Shown: piece after piece, positions 1 through 7,686 of the stretch
Layout of the letters: each line of letters begins with the position of its first letter
Numbering within the stretch: the first letter of the stretch is position 1
Source: Lachnospiraceae bacterium YSB2008
Lineage (GTDB): Bacteria > Bacillota > Clostridia > Lachnospirales > Lachnospiraceae
Assembly (NCBI GenBank): GCA_000687655.1
Contig: JHWR01000013.1
Span: forward strand, 1 to 64,000
DNA: 64,000 nucleotides
Direction of reading: 5' to 3'
The notes under the pieces: generated by a model
The model's database searches: none
Seen by the model: the letters and a program-made list of their open reading frames with translations, nothing else
What the model was told of the DNA's origin: nothing
Program-made: the position numbers and the translations under genes

Positions 1-972
<972 letters not shown>

Positions 973-1064
973 AAGTAAGATAGAAGGTTCTTCTGAATCT
1001 GAGTAATGATTAGATGTATTCTGAGTTTTGTGTGAGGTTTTGAAGGTTCATATGGAACTATTAA

Positions 1065-1136
1065 TCCTCGATAGCTCAATGGTAGAGCACGCGGCTGTTA
1101 ACCGCGGGGTTGTAGGTTCGAGCCCTACTCGGGGAG
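1065..1136 (+). tRNA. tRNA-Asn (anticodon GTT)
   Basis: A full cloverleaf folds here: a 7-bp acceptor stem (TCCTCGA/TCGGGGA), the anticodon loop CTGTTAA with GTT at 1097-1099, and the T-loop motif GGTTCGAGCC. No CCA is encoded. It is the first of three tRNAs directly downstream of the 23S gene and probably shares the rRNA transcript. Confidence 0.97.
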
Positions 1137-1143
1137 CTTTTCC

Positions 1144-1215
1144 GGCCCGGTGGTCAAGAGGTTAAGACATCGCCCTTTCACGGCGGTAACACGGGTTCAA
1201 TTCCCGTCCGGGTCA
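1144..1215 (+). tRNA. tRNA-Glu (anticodon TTC)
   Basis: The acceptor stem GGCCCGG/CCGGGTC and the anticodon loop CTTTCAC with TTC at 1177-1179 form a complete cloverleaf. No CCA is encoded. It lies 7 bases after tRNA-Asn, so the two are almost certainly cut from one precursor. Confidence 0.97.
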
Positions 1216-1228
1216 CTACAGGCAGGAT

Positions 1229-1249
1229 CAATTTTGCGAAGCAAAATTG
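1229..1249. repeat. Short perfect hairpin with a GAA triloop between tRNAs
   Basis: CAATTTTGC, loop GAA, GCAAAATTG: a 9-bp perfect stem with a three-base loop between tRNA-Glu and tRNA-Met. No T-run follows, so it is not a classical terminator. It resembles the clustered triloop hairpins at 3568-3661 and 36855-36925. It may be a processing signal in the tRNA precursor or a copy of a small palindromic repeat. Confidence 0.7.
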
Positions 1250-1269
1250 GTGCACCACAGAGAATAAAA

Positions 1270-1343
1270 GGACGCTTAGCTCAGTTGGTTAGAGCATCCG
1301 GCTCATAACCGGACGGTCCTGGGTTCGAGTCCCCGAGCGTCCA
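1270..1343 (+). tRNA. tRNA with CAT anticodon (elongator Met or Ile2)
   Basis: A complete cloverleaf with acceptor stem GGACGCT/AGCGTCC, anticodon loop CTCATAA and CAT at 1304-1306. It is not an initiator tRNA, because the first acceptor pair is a normal G-C and the anticodon stem lacks the three G-C pairs of initiators. The sequence alone does not cleanly separate elongator tRNA-Met from tRNA-Ile2, whose CAT is modified to lysidine. No CCA is encoded. Confidence 0.93.
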
Positions 1344-1348
1344 CTTTC

Positions 1349-1374
1349 CCCAGCATGAATTGCTGGGTTTTTTT
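1349..1374 (+). terminator. Intrinsic terminator of the rRNA/tRNA transcript
   Basis: CCCAGCA, loop TGAAT, TGCTGGG, followed by seven T residues. It lies 5 bases after the tRNA-Met/Ile2 gene and closes the 23S-tRNA transcription unit. Confidence 0.92.
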
Positions 1375-1483
1375 CATTTTAAGATTATGATAAGGCTTAG
1401 TTAAGTAAAATCGGTTGATGAAAACCATAATCCTGAAGTATAATTGAGTCCACGAACCATTTTATTCTATAGCAGGTACGACT

Positions 1484-3424
1484 ATGCTTAATTATTCATT
1501 CAGCATGGGCATTGCTGTTTCGTCTTTGCTCATCTGCATTGTCAACTTAATATATACATTTATTCAGGGGCGTACAGATAAAGCACAGAATAAGTTTTTT
1601 ATCATCATAGTATGTATTCTGGCTACTAACTCTATTACAGGAATTGTTTCAGCTATTGTAACTTCCGGCTATTTGCCTCTTGAACAGTCGATTCCACTCC
1701 ATAAGATTTCCAGGAGTGTATATTTTGCCACGCATACGGCTTTGTGCCCTATGTTTTATTACTATGTCTCGAAGGTAAGTTTTGTTTCTACCCGAATCAG
1801 GAATACAAGAACTCTTCTGAAATCTCTTCCTTTTATCGTGACAGAGATTCTTGCTCTGACTAATTTATTTACAAATTTTGTATGGTATATAGATGAAACC
1901 GGGGACTTCCATCGTGCATGGGGCGAAATGCTCATTTATGTTGCAGCATTGTTTTATTTCATAATGGCATCGATAGTTCTTGCTACATCCTGGTCTGTTA
2001 TTTCAAGCAAAAGAAAATCAGCTATTCTGTTCTTCCTTATACTTGCTGCTGCAGGTGTTATCCTTCAGCTCGTGAACAAGGATCTGAAGGTTGAAGTACT
2101 TGCTGAATCTGTTGGTTTTACAGGCGTTCTTATGGCGGTTGAAAATGAGGATGATCGTATAGATTTCGGTATGGATTTCTATAATCGTGCTGCACTTAAT
2201 CTGGATATTGGTGGATGCCTTAAGCATAATCGCCGCTTGAGTCTGATCATTATTCATGTGACCAACTATGATATTATTAACCGTCTTGCGGGAAATGGTG
2301 ATTCGAATGTACTCTCTGATATAGTTGGTGATTATCTTCGTTCACTGGTAAAGAGATATTATATATATGCTCCTAGTGTCGATACGTTTGTTATTACTAT
2401 TTACAAAAAGATGAACGTTAATGTGGATGAATTGGCTGAGAGCATAGCGGAAAGATTTAGTAAGCCTTGGGATTATAATGATTTCAGGCTTCAGCTGAGT
2501 TCAACTGTTATGGTTGCAGATATTCCGGGAAGTATCAAGTCAACCAAGGATCTTTTCTATATGGTAGATAATCCGGTTGTCGGTTCGAATAATGAAGGCG
2601 TTGTAAAGGGTGAGGATCTTAAGGTTTTCATGCGTCGTCAGGAGGTCGAGGATGCGGTTTCTCATGGATTCGCTGAGAACAGTTATGAGGTTTATTATCA
2701 GCCTACATTCCATTTGGATGGAAGACTTCATGGAGCTGAAGCGCTTATTCGAATGCATGACAGGAAGCTTGGCAATCTGTATCCGGACGAATTCATTCCT
2801 ATTGCGGAGGAAAATGGACTGGTTGATGATATAGATAGTTTTGTTTTGGATGAAGTATGCAGATTCCTTGAATCAGGCACACCTAAACAATATGGAATTG
2901 ATAATATAAATGTGAATCTCTCGGTTACTGAATGCATGAAGCCGGGATTCATTGAGGAGATAAATGAAATTGTAAGCAAATATAAGATAAATAAAAATGA
3001 TATTAATTTTGAAATAACTGAATCTATTGCCGCAAGCGACTATGCTTCTTTGGGAAATATCATTCAAAAGCTTAAAGATCAGGGCTTCCTGTTCTCGATG
3101 GATGATTATGGAACAGGGTATTCAAATGTCAGTGCGGTATTCTCTCTGAATCTTGATGTTGTTAAGATAGATAAGAGCCTTCTCTGGGGGGCATTTGATG
3201 ACGAGCTGGGAATGATCATACTTGAGAATACTATTCGTATGATCAAGCAGATGGGAAAGAAGATATTGGTTGAAGGCGTAGAAACTGCTGAGCATATTGC
3301 ACTTCTGAACAGACTGGGAGTCGATTATCTTCAGGGCTTCTTCTTCTCAAAACCTATACCTAAGGACGAGTTTGTTAAGTATATAACTGATTACCAAAAA
3401 CTGGTTGCAGAAACATTGGAATGA
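1484..3424 (+). CDS. Membrane-bound EAL protein, probable c-di-GMP phosphodiesterase with degenerate GGDEF
   Basis: A 646-residue protein. Residues about 1-220 hold six or seven hydrophobic segments. A GGDEF-like domain follows (about 230-380) in which the signature is replaced by a PSVDTF-type sequence, so cyclase activity is unlikely. The EAL domain occupies about 395-640. Its catalytic set is visible: E-A-L near 418, NVNLS, FEITES, MDDYGTGYSN, the KIDKSL lysine, VEGVET and LQGFFFSKP. By family knowledge, such a domain hydrolyses c-di-GMP to pGpG, and the degenerate GGDEF may serve as a nucleotide-sensing module. The gene stands alone between tRNA clusters. The ribosome binding site is weak. 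The signal sensed is unknown. Confidence 0.9.
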   Translation: MLNYSFSMGIAVSSLLICIVNLIYTFIQGRTDKAQNKFFIIIVCILATNSITGIVSAIVTSGYLPLEQSIPLHKISRSVYFATHTALCPMFYYYVSKVSFVSTRIRNTRTLLKSLPFIVTEILALTNLFTNFVWYIDETGDFHRAWGEMLIYVAALFYFIMASIVLATSWSVISSKRKSAILFFLILAAAGVILQLVNKDLKVEVLAESVGFTGVLMAVENEDDRIDFGMDFYNRAALNLDIGGCLKHNRRLSLIIIHVTNYDIINRLAGNGDSNVLSDIVGDYLRSLVKRYYIYAPSVDTFVITIYKKMNVNVDELAESIAERFSKPWDYNDFRLQLSSTVMVADIPGSIKSTKDLFYMVDNPVVGSNNEGVVKGEDLKVFMRRQEVEDAVSHGFAENSYEVYYQPTFHLDGRLHGAEALIRMHDRKLGNLYPDEFIPIAEENGLVDDIDSFVLDEVCRFLESGTPKQYGIDNINVNLSVTECMKPGFIEEINEIVSKYKINKNDINFEITESIAASDYASLGNIIQKLKDQGFLFSMDDYGTGYSNVSAVFSLNLDVVKIDKSLLWGAFDDELGMIILENTIRMIKQMGKKILVEGVETAEHIALLNRLGVDYLQGFFFSKPIPKDEFVKYITDYQKLVAETLE

Positions 3425-3455
3425 TTATATAATAAACAAGCTGGTTTTAAACCAA

Positions 3456-3529
3456 GGCCCAGTGGCTCAGTTGGTTAGAGCGCCGCCCTGTCACGGCGGA
3501 GGTCGACGGTTCAAGTCCGTTCTGGGTCG
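3456..3529 (+). tRNA. tRNA-Asp (anticodon GTC)
   Basis: Acceptor stem GGCCCAG/CTGGGTC, anticodon loop CTGTCAC with GTC at 3490-3492, and T-arm GGTTCAAGTCC. No CCA is encoded. It starts 31 bases after the EAL gene stop, with no terminator between them. Confidence 0.97.
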
Positions 3530-3542
3530 ATAAGAAGTAGGA

Positions 3543-3661
3543 ACCATGATGCACAGCTATGGTGCCCAAATTCCGCTATGCGGAATTTATTCTGCTACGC
3601 AGAATGATTGCGCTTCGCGCATCGCATCCTCACTTCGTTCGGACATGATTGCTTCGCAATC
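3543..3661. repeat. Cluster of short triloop hairpins between tRNA-Asp and tRNA-Leu
   Basis: Consecutive short palindromes fill the spacer: ACCAT...ATGGT (3543-3562), AAATTCCGC-TAT-GCGGAATTT (3568-3588), ATTCTGC-TAC-GCAGAAT (3589-3605), TGCGC-TTC-GCGCA (3609-3621), a degenerate TCC...TTC...GGA hairpin (near 3627-3643) and GATTGC-TTC-GCAATC (3647-3661). Four perfect stems have exactly three-base loops flanked by GC...GC. No coding potential is seen. They could be RNase processing sites, recombination debris or a small palindromic repeat family. Confidence 0.75.
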
Positions 3662-3669
3662 CTGCCTAG

Positions 3670-3755
3670 GCCGGCATGGCGGAACTGGCAGACGCACGGG
3701 ACTTAAAATCCCGCGAGGCTAACCCCTCGTACCGGTTCGATTCCGGTTGCCGGCA
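3670..3755 (+). tRNA. tRNA-Leu (anticodon TAA)
   Basis: A class II tRNA of 86 bases: acceptor stem GCCGGCA/TGCCGGC, anticodon loop CTTAAAA with TAA at 3704-3706, and a variable arm GAGGCTAACCCCTC. No CCA is encoded. Confidence 0.96.
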
Positions 3756-3763
3756 CTTATCTG

Positions 3764-3796
3764 AAAACTCAAGCAGGGAGATGCTTGAGTTTTTTT
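3764..3796 (+). terminator. Intrinsic terminator after tRNA-Leu
   Basis: ACTCAAGCA, loop GGGAGA, TGCTTGAGT, with a run of T residues from 3790. It ends the tRNA-Asp/tRNA-Leu transcript before the MATE gene. Confidence 0.93.
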
Positions 3797-3841
3797 CTAT
3801 ATTTGATAACAAGGTCATTATATAAATGAGGATATATTAGT

Positions 3842-5239
3842 ATGAATTTCTGTAAGAAATATATAGGCGATGGAGCCTTTTACAAAAAGCTGCTAATAGT
3901 TGCCCTCCCGATAATGATTCAGAATGGACTTACTAATTTTGTAAGTTTTCTTGATAATATTATGGTAGGACAGCTGGGAACACCGGAAATGTCAGGTGTT
4001 GCTATAGTTAATCAGCTCATATTTGTATTTTATCTTTTCATGTTCGGAGGAATCTCCGGAGTTGGTATATTTACAGCTCAGTATTTTGGAAGCAAGGATG
4101 ATGAAGGAATAAGACATACATTTCGATTTAAAATCCTGATGGGCTTTGTCATTGCCCTGGGTATTTTTCTTGTACTGTTTTTTGAAGGGGAAAAACTAAT
4201 AGGGCTTTACCTTAAAAGCTCGAGTGATCCGGGTCAATTAAAAGCAACTCTTGGATATGGAATGGAATATCTGTCGATAATTCTGTTCATGCTTCCGGCT
4301 GTTTATATAGGAATGGTTTATTCAAGTACGCTCAGGGAATGTGGTGAAACAGTTGTTCCGATGATTTCCGGAGTGATAGCTGTACTTACGAATCTTGTTC
4401 TGGATTACGTGCTTATATTTGGAAAGCTCGGGCTGCCTGTTCTTGGTGTTTCGGGAGCAGCTGTGGCAACAGTTATTTCCAGGTATATAGAGATGTCCAT
4501 CGTTCTGATATGGGCGAACAAAAATAAGGATACCCATACATATCTGAAGGGACTGTTCAGGACGCTTCATGTTCCGGGAAATCTGGCAGGGAAGTATTTC
4601 ATAACGGCACTTCCACTTCTCATAAATGAAGGGCTTTGGTCCATAGGTGTTGCCATGCTGAATCAGGCATATTCTCTCAGAGGACTTGAGACTGTAGCAG
4701 GGCAGAATATATCAAGCACTATAAACAATCTCTTCAACATTGCATTCATAGCAATGGGTGATGCGGTTGCAATAATCATAGGACAGCATCTTGGCGCCGG
4801 TGAGATGGAGAAAGCAAAGGATGAGGATAGGAAGATCATTGCTTTTGCTGTGTTCATATCAGTTGTTATAGGTGTTGTGATGTTTGGCTGTTCCGGCCTT
4901 TTTCCAAGGTTATATAAGGTTGAACCGGCCGTCCGCCTTATAGCGACACATTTCATTATGGTACAGGCATTTGCTCTTCCGAAGGATGCTTTTCTGCATA
5001 CGTCATATTTTACGATAAGGGCGGGCGGAAGGACTATCATTACATTTCTCTTCGACAGTGTTTTCATGATACTGGTAAGTGTACCGTTTGCTAATATCCT
5101 GGTGCGTTATACTTCGCTGGGTTCAGCAACAGTATTCGCGCTGGTTCATGCTGCTGATCTGATAAAATGTATCGTGGGCTTTGTTCTCATAAAGAAAGGC
5201 GTCTGGATGCAGAATATAGTTCATGATGATCGGGAATAA
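3842..5239 (+). CDS. MATE-family multidrug/cation antiporter
   Basis: A 465-residue integral membrane protein with about twelve hydrophobic segments in two related halves. It has the typical MATE start (ALPIMIQNGLTNFVSFLDNI, then MVGQLG) and the second-half counterpart LPLLINEGLWSIG. MATE proteins export cationic drugs or metabolites, coupled to Na+ or H+; the substrate cannot be told from sequence. A GAGGA ribosome binding site lies upstream of the ATG. The gene is monocistronic: a tRNA terminator lies before it and a 107-base gap separates it from fprA. Length is normal for the family. Confidence 0.93.
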   Translation: MNFCKKYIGDGAFYKKLLIVALPIMIQNGLTNFVSFLDNIMVGQLGTPEMSGVAIVNQLIFVFYLFMFGGISGVGIFTAQYFGSKDDEGIRHTFRFKILMGFVIALGIFLVLFFEGEKLIGLYLKSSSDPGQLKATLGYGMEYLSIILFMLPAVYIGMVYSSTLRECGETVVPMISGVIAVLTNLVLDYVLIFGKLGLPVLGVSGAAVATVISRYIEMSIVLIWANKNKDTHTYLKGLFRTLHVPGNLAGKYFITALPLLINEGLWSIGVAMLNQAYSLRGLETVAGQNISSTINNLFNIAFIAMGDAVAIIIGQHLGAGEMEKAKDEDRKIIAFAVFISVVIGVVMFGCSGLFPRLYKVEPAVRLIATHFIMVQAFALPKDAFLHTSYFTIRAGGRTIITFLFDSVFMILVSVPFANILVRYTSLGSATVFALVHAADLIKCIVGFVLIKKGVWMQNIVHDDRE

Positions 5240-5346
5240 CTGTTTCTTCTGTACTAAGAAGGAAGCTTTTGTTAATATATAGGTGTGAACAAATAAAGAC
5301 ACAAATAATACTGATTAATGATTTGCTTGAATAGGGAGGGCTACAG

Positions 5347-6498
5347 ATGTTTATAAAAGATGACGTTATCTACGTAGGAGTGAATGATCACGAGATAGAC
5401 CTTTTTGAAGGACAGTACGACGTTCCGGAAGGAATGGCTTACAATTCATATGTCATAATGGACGAGAAGATTGCAGTTATGGATTCTGTGGATCAGAATT
5501 TCGGTGAAAAATGGATTGCTAACATAAAGGAAGCACTTGGAGACAGAACGCCTGATTACCTTGTAGTTCAGCATATGGAGCCGGATCATTCTGCCAATAT
5601 TGACAGATTTGTCAGTGAATTCCCTGATGCAAAGATAGTTGGAAATGCCATGACATTTACAATGATGAAGAAGTATTTCGGAACAAATTATCCGGAAAAG
5701 CAGGTCATGGTTAAAGAAGGGGATACACTTGAACTTGGCAAGCACACCCTTCAGTTTGTATTTGCACCTATGGTTCATTGGCCGGAAGTCATGATGACAT
5801 ATGACAGAACGTCGAAGGTATTCTTCTCAGCAGATGCATTTGGAAAGTTTGGTGCTCTTGATATAGAAGCTGACTGGGCATGTGAAGCAAGAAGATACTA
5901 TTTCGGAATAGTCGGAAAGTTCGGAATGCAGGTTCAGGCTTTGCTTAAGAAGGCAGCCGGACTTGATATAGAAGTGATCTGTCCGCTTCATGGACCTGTA
6001 CTTACAGAAAATCTTGGATATTATCTTGATCTTTACAACACATGGTCATCATACGGAGTTGAGAGTGAAGGAGTTTTCATAGCCTATACATCGGTTTATG
6101 GAAATACAAAGAAGGCAGCAGAGCTGCTTAAAGAAAAACTTGAAGAGAAGGGATGCCCAAAGGTAGCAATCGCAGATCTTGCACGCGAGGATATGGCAGA
6201 GTCAGTTGAGGATGCTTTCCGTTACGGTAAGCTTGTACTTGCAACAACTACCTACAATGCCGATATATTCCCATTCATGAGGGAATTCATTGCTGACCTT
6301 CTGGAGCGAGGCTATCAGAACCGTACTATAGGAATAATAGAAAATGGAACGTGGGCACCTATGGCTGCCAAAGTGATAAAAGCAAAATTCGAAGGCAGCA
6401 AGAACATTTCATTTACGGATACTGTTGTAACTGTACATGCTGCATTGAATGAAGCATCAGAAGCGCAGATTGCAGCACTTGCTGATGAACTCGCATAA
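5347..6498 (+). CDS. fprA: FprA-type flavodiiron protein (O2/NO reductase)
   Basis: A 383-residue two-domain protein. Residues 1-245 are a metallo-beta-lactamase-like diiron domain with the ligand signature HMEPDHSAN, then a downstream histidine region (VHWPEV), FSADAFGKFG, and the CPLHGPVL histidine. Residues about 250-383 are a flavodoxin domain beginning IAYTSVYGNTKKAA. The family reduces O2 to water, or NO to N2O, in anaerobes, receiving electrons from rubredoxin. The partner Hrb (flavin reductase-rubredoxin fusion) is encoded at 15219-15866 in this window. AGGGAGGG precedes the start. The gene ends 6 bases from the convergent lysozyme gene. Confidence 0.95.
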   Translation: MFIKDDVIYVGVNDHEIDLFEGQYDVPEGMAYNSYVIMDEKIAVMDSVDQNFGEKWIANIKEALGDRTPDYLVVQHMEPDHSANIDRFVSEFPDAKIVGNAMTFTMMKKYFGTNYPEKQVMVKEGDTLELGKHTLQFVFAPMVHWPEVMMTYDRTSKVFFSADAFGKFGALDIEADWACEARRYYFGIVGKFGMQVQALLKKAAGLDIEVICPLHGPVLTENLGYYLDLYNTWSSYGVESEGVFIAYTSVYGNTKKAAELLKEKLEEKGCPKVAIADLAREDMAESVEDAFRYGKLVLATTTYNADIFPFMREFIADLLERGYQNRTIGIIENGTWAPMAAKVIKAKFEGSKNISFTDTVVTVHAALNEASEAQIAALADELA

Positions 6499-6504
6499 AT
6501 AGCT

Positions 6505-7251
6505 TTATTCTGAATAGTCAGGATATATAGCTTCATTATAAGCCTGAATGGCACTTTCCTGCCGGGGATCAAGGAACCTTGTTTCATGATTTCCCGGCAT
6601 TTCATATGAACTGAAGAATTCCTCGGCAGCTCTTTTTACTGTATCTTCTTCAGTTTCTCCGGGTTCAGGTTCGATATTTTTATAGCTTTCCCAGAATTCC
6701 TCTTTTCTGTCATAGTGAAGCATGAAGTCCAGCTGGAGCTCAATGGAATTCCAGTCTTTGTTATGAATATGCGGATCAACAGTTTTGTTTTTTCTGTCGT
6801 AATGTATCAGGTTATATGCACGGGGACCCGTGAGCTGCATGACACCGATTCCGGGATAGTATTTTCCGTGTGACATATATGCATCTCTGTTGATGCTGAG
6901 GTTATTTTTCTTATAGTATGGGAAGAGATAGGAAATGCAGTAGTTATTCAAGTCCTTCATTATCATTTCCCGTGATGGGAAATCAGGTAAGTAATCACCC
7001 TCAATAGTTCCCGGGTCACAGTGGGATTCTATAGTCCAGCAACCTATCATGCCGGCTATGGAATAGTCGGAAAAACCTTCCTCCCTGAGATAATCCCATA
7101 TGATATCCTTCGGTTCCGGGGTGACAGTATTTCCGAAGTTGTTTTTAACTCCGGAAATGATCATTCCAACAACACATGATATGAGCAGGATTGCATATAT
7201 CAGGTTTACTGCTTTTATTATACGCTTACGAGATTTTTTCTTAGCTGCCAT
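6505..7251 (-). CDS. Membrane-anchored phage-tail-type lysozyme domain protein
   Basis: A 248-residue protein with a very basic N-terminus (AAKKKSRKR), one hydrophobic segment (about 14-35) and an extracellular domain. The domain matches the phage tail lysozyme type: IWDYLREEGFSDYSIAGMIG, CWTIES (candidate catalytic Glu in the ES pair) and YPGIGVMQLTG. In tailed phages this domain cuts peptidoglycan during DNA entry. Here it is fixed to the membrane with no phage genes nearby, which suggests a host cell-wall remodelling enzyme. It converges with fprA. A divergent promoter region of about 400 bases lies on its 5' side. Catalytic activity is inferred. Confidence 0.75.
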   Translation of the reverse strand: MAAKKKSRKRIIKAVNLIYAILLISCVVGMIISGVKNNFGNTVTPEPKDIIWDYLREEGFSDYSIAGMIGCWTIESHCDPGTIEGDYLPDFPSREMIMKDLNNYCISYLFPYYKKNNLSINRDAYMSHGKYYPGIGVMQLTGPRAYNLIHYDRKNKTVDPHIHNKDWNSIELQLDFMLHYDRKEEFWESYKNIEPEPGETEEDTVKRAAEEFFSSYEMPGNHETRFLDPRQESAIQAYNEAIYPDYSE

Positions 7252-7359
7252 ATGCTTTCCTAAAGTTAGAAATTATGATTTGATATGAAATGAACACCAA
7301 GAGATATAATAGCATATTATTCTGTAATTATTAAGAAATGATTATATTTTCGGGAAATA

Positions 7360-7388
7360 TTGACAGCCGATTTTCCTTATGATAATAT
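7360..7388 (+). promoter_or_regulatory. Sigma-A type promoter for the riboswitch/flotillin transcript
   Basis: TTGACA at 7360-7365, a 17-base spacer, and TAATAT at 7383-7388 (GATAAT at 7381 is an alternative). Predicted transcription start is near 7395, a few bases before the aptamer. Confidence 0.8.
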
Positions 7389-7401
7389 ACGTCTCAATAC
7401 A

Positions 7402-7498
7402 AATATAGGGAGTAGCTGCAGGGGATATTTCCACTGTACACACTTTCGTCATCACGACCTTTTTGGTCCGGAATGTGCATAATCAGCAAGACTGTATT
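7402..7498 (+). promoter_or_regulatory. yybP-ykoY family (Mn2+) riboswitch aptamer
   Basis: The element has the hallmarks of yybP-ykoY. P1 is AATATAG/CTGTATT (7402-7408/7492-7498). The 5' strand carries GGGAGTAGC (7408-7416) and the 3' strand AGCAAGAC (7485-7492). The internal CGTCATCACGACC (7447-7459) and GGTCCGG correspond to the conserved CGUCA and CCGG segments of the metal-binding loops. Family knowledge: Mn2+ docks two helical legs and usually turns expression on. Here AGCAAGAC is shared between P1 and the terminator that follows, which fits a transcriptional ON switch. The controlled gene is a flotillin-like protein rather than a recognised Mn exporter. Confidence 0.85.
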
Positions 7499-7532
7499 GT
7501 AGTTTTAAAACTGCATTACGTCTTGCTTTTTT
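7485..7532 (+). terminator. Riboswitch-controlled terminator (expression platform)
   Basis: AGCAAGAC (7485-7492) pairs with GTCTTGCT (7520-7527). The inner stem TGTAGTTTT/AAAACTGCA extends it to more than 20 bp, and a T-run covers 7527-7532. The 5' arm is the conserved 3' strand of the aptamer, so aptamer folding and termination exclude each other. Confidence 0.85.
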
Positions 7533-7686
7533 ATTTGTCTGATTTTCGTTAGTTTGTAGCTGCAATGGTTGCGGCTCACGGTAATCAGGATCATGGTACT
7601 CTTTAGGAGGTGATGGGACGGGTACTTAAGAAAGGCGTAGCAGTAGACCCGTGAACGATTCATTTTCCAAAAAGGAGGAAAAAACC
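7533..7686 (+). other. Untranslated leader between riboswitch and flotillin start
   Basis: About 150 bases with no clear gene. It holds AGGAGGTGAT at 7605-7614, a ten-base perfect complement of the 16S 3' end, with an ATG at 7613 that is too close to it (possible 13-residue peptide MGRVLKKGVAVDP). An earlier 13-codon frame (MVAAHGNQDHGTL, 7565-7606) has no ribosome binding site. ACGGGT (near 7618) can pair with ACCCGT (near 7646). The role is unknown. Confidence 0.4.

Noticed and set aside
973-1064. 5S rRNA gene between the 23S and tRNA-Asn
   Set aside because: The gap is shorter than a 5S gene and lacks its conserved sequences.
7651-7686. GTG start giving a 505-residue flotillin
   Set aside because: The ATG at 7687 has an ideally placed AAGGAGG and starts directly at the membrane anchor.
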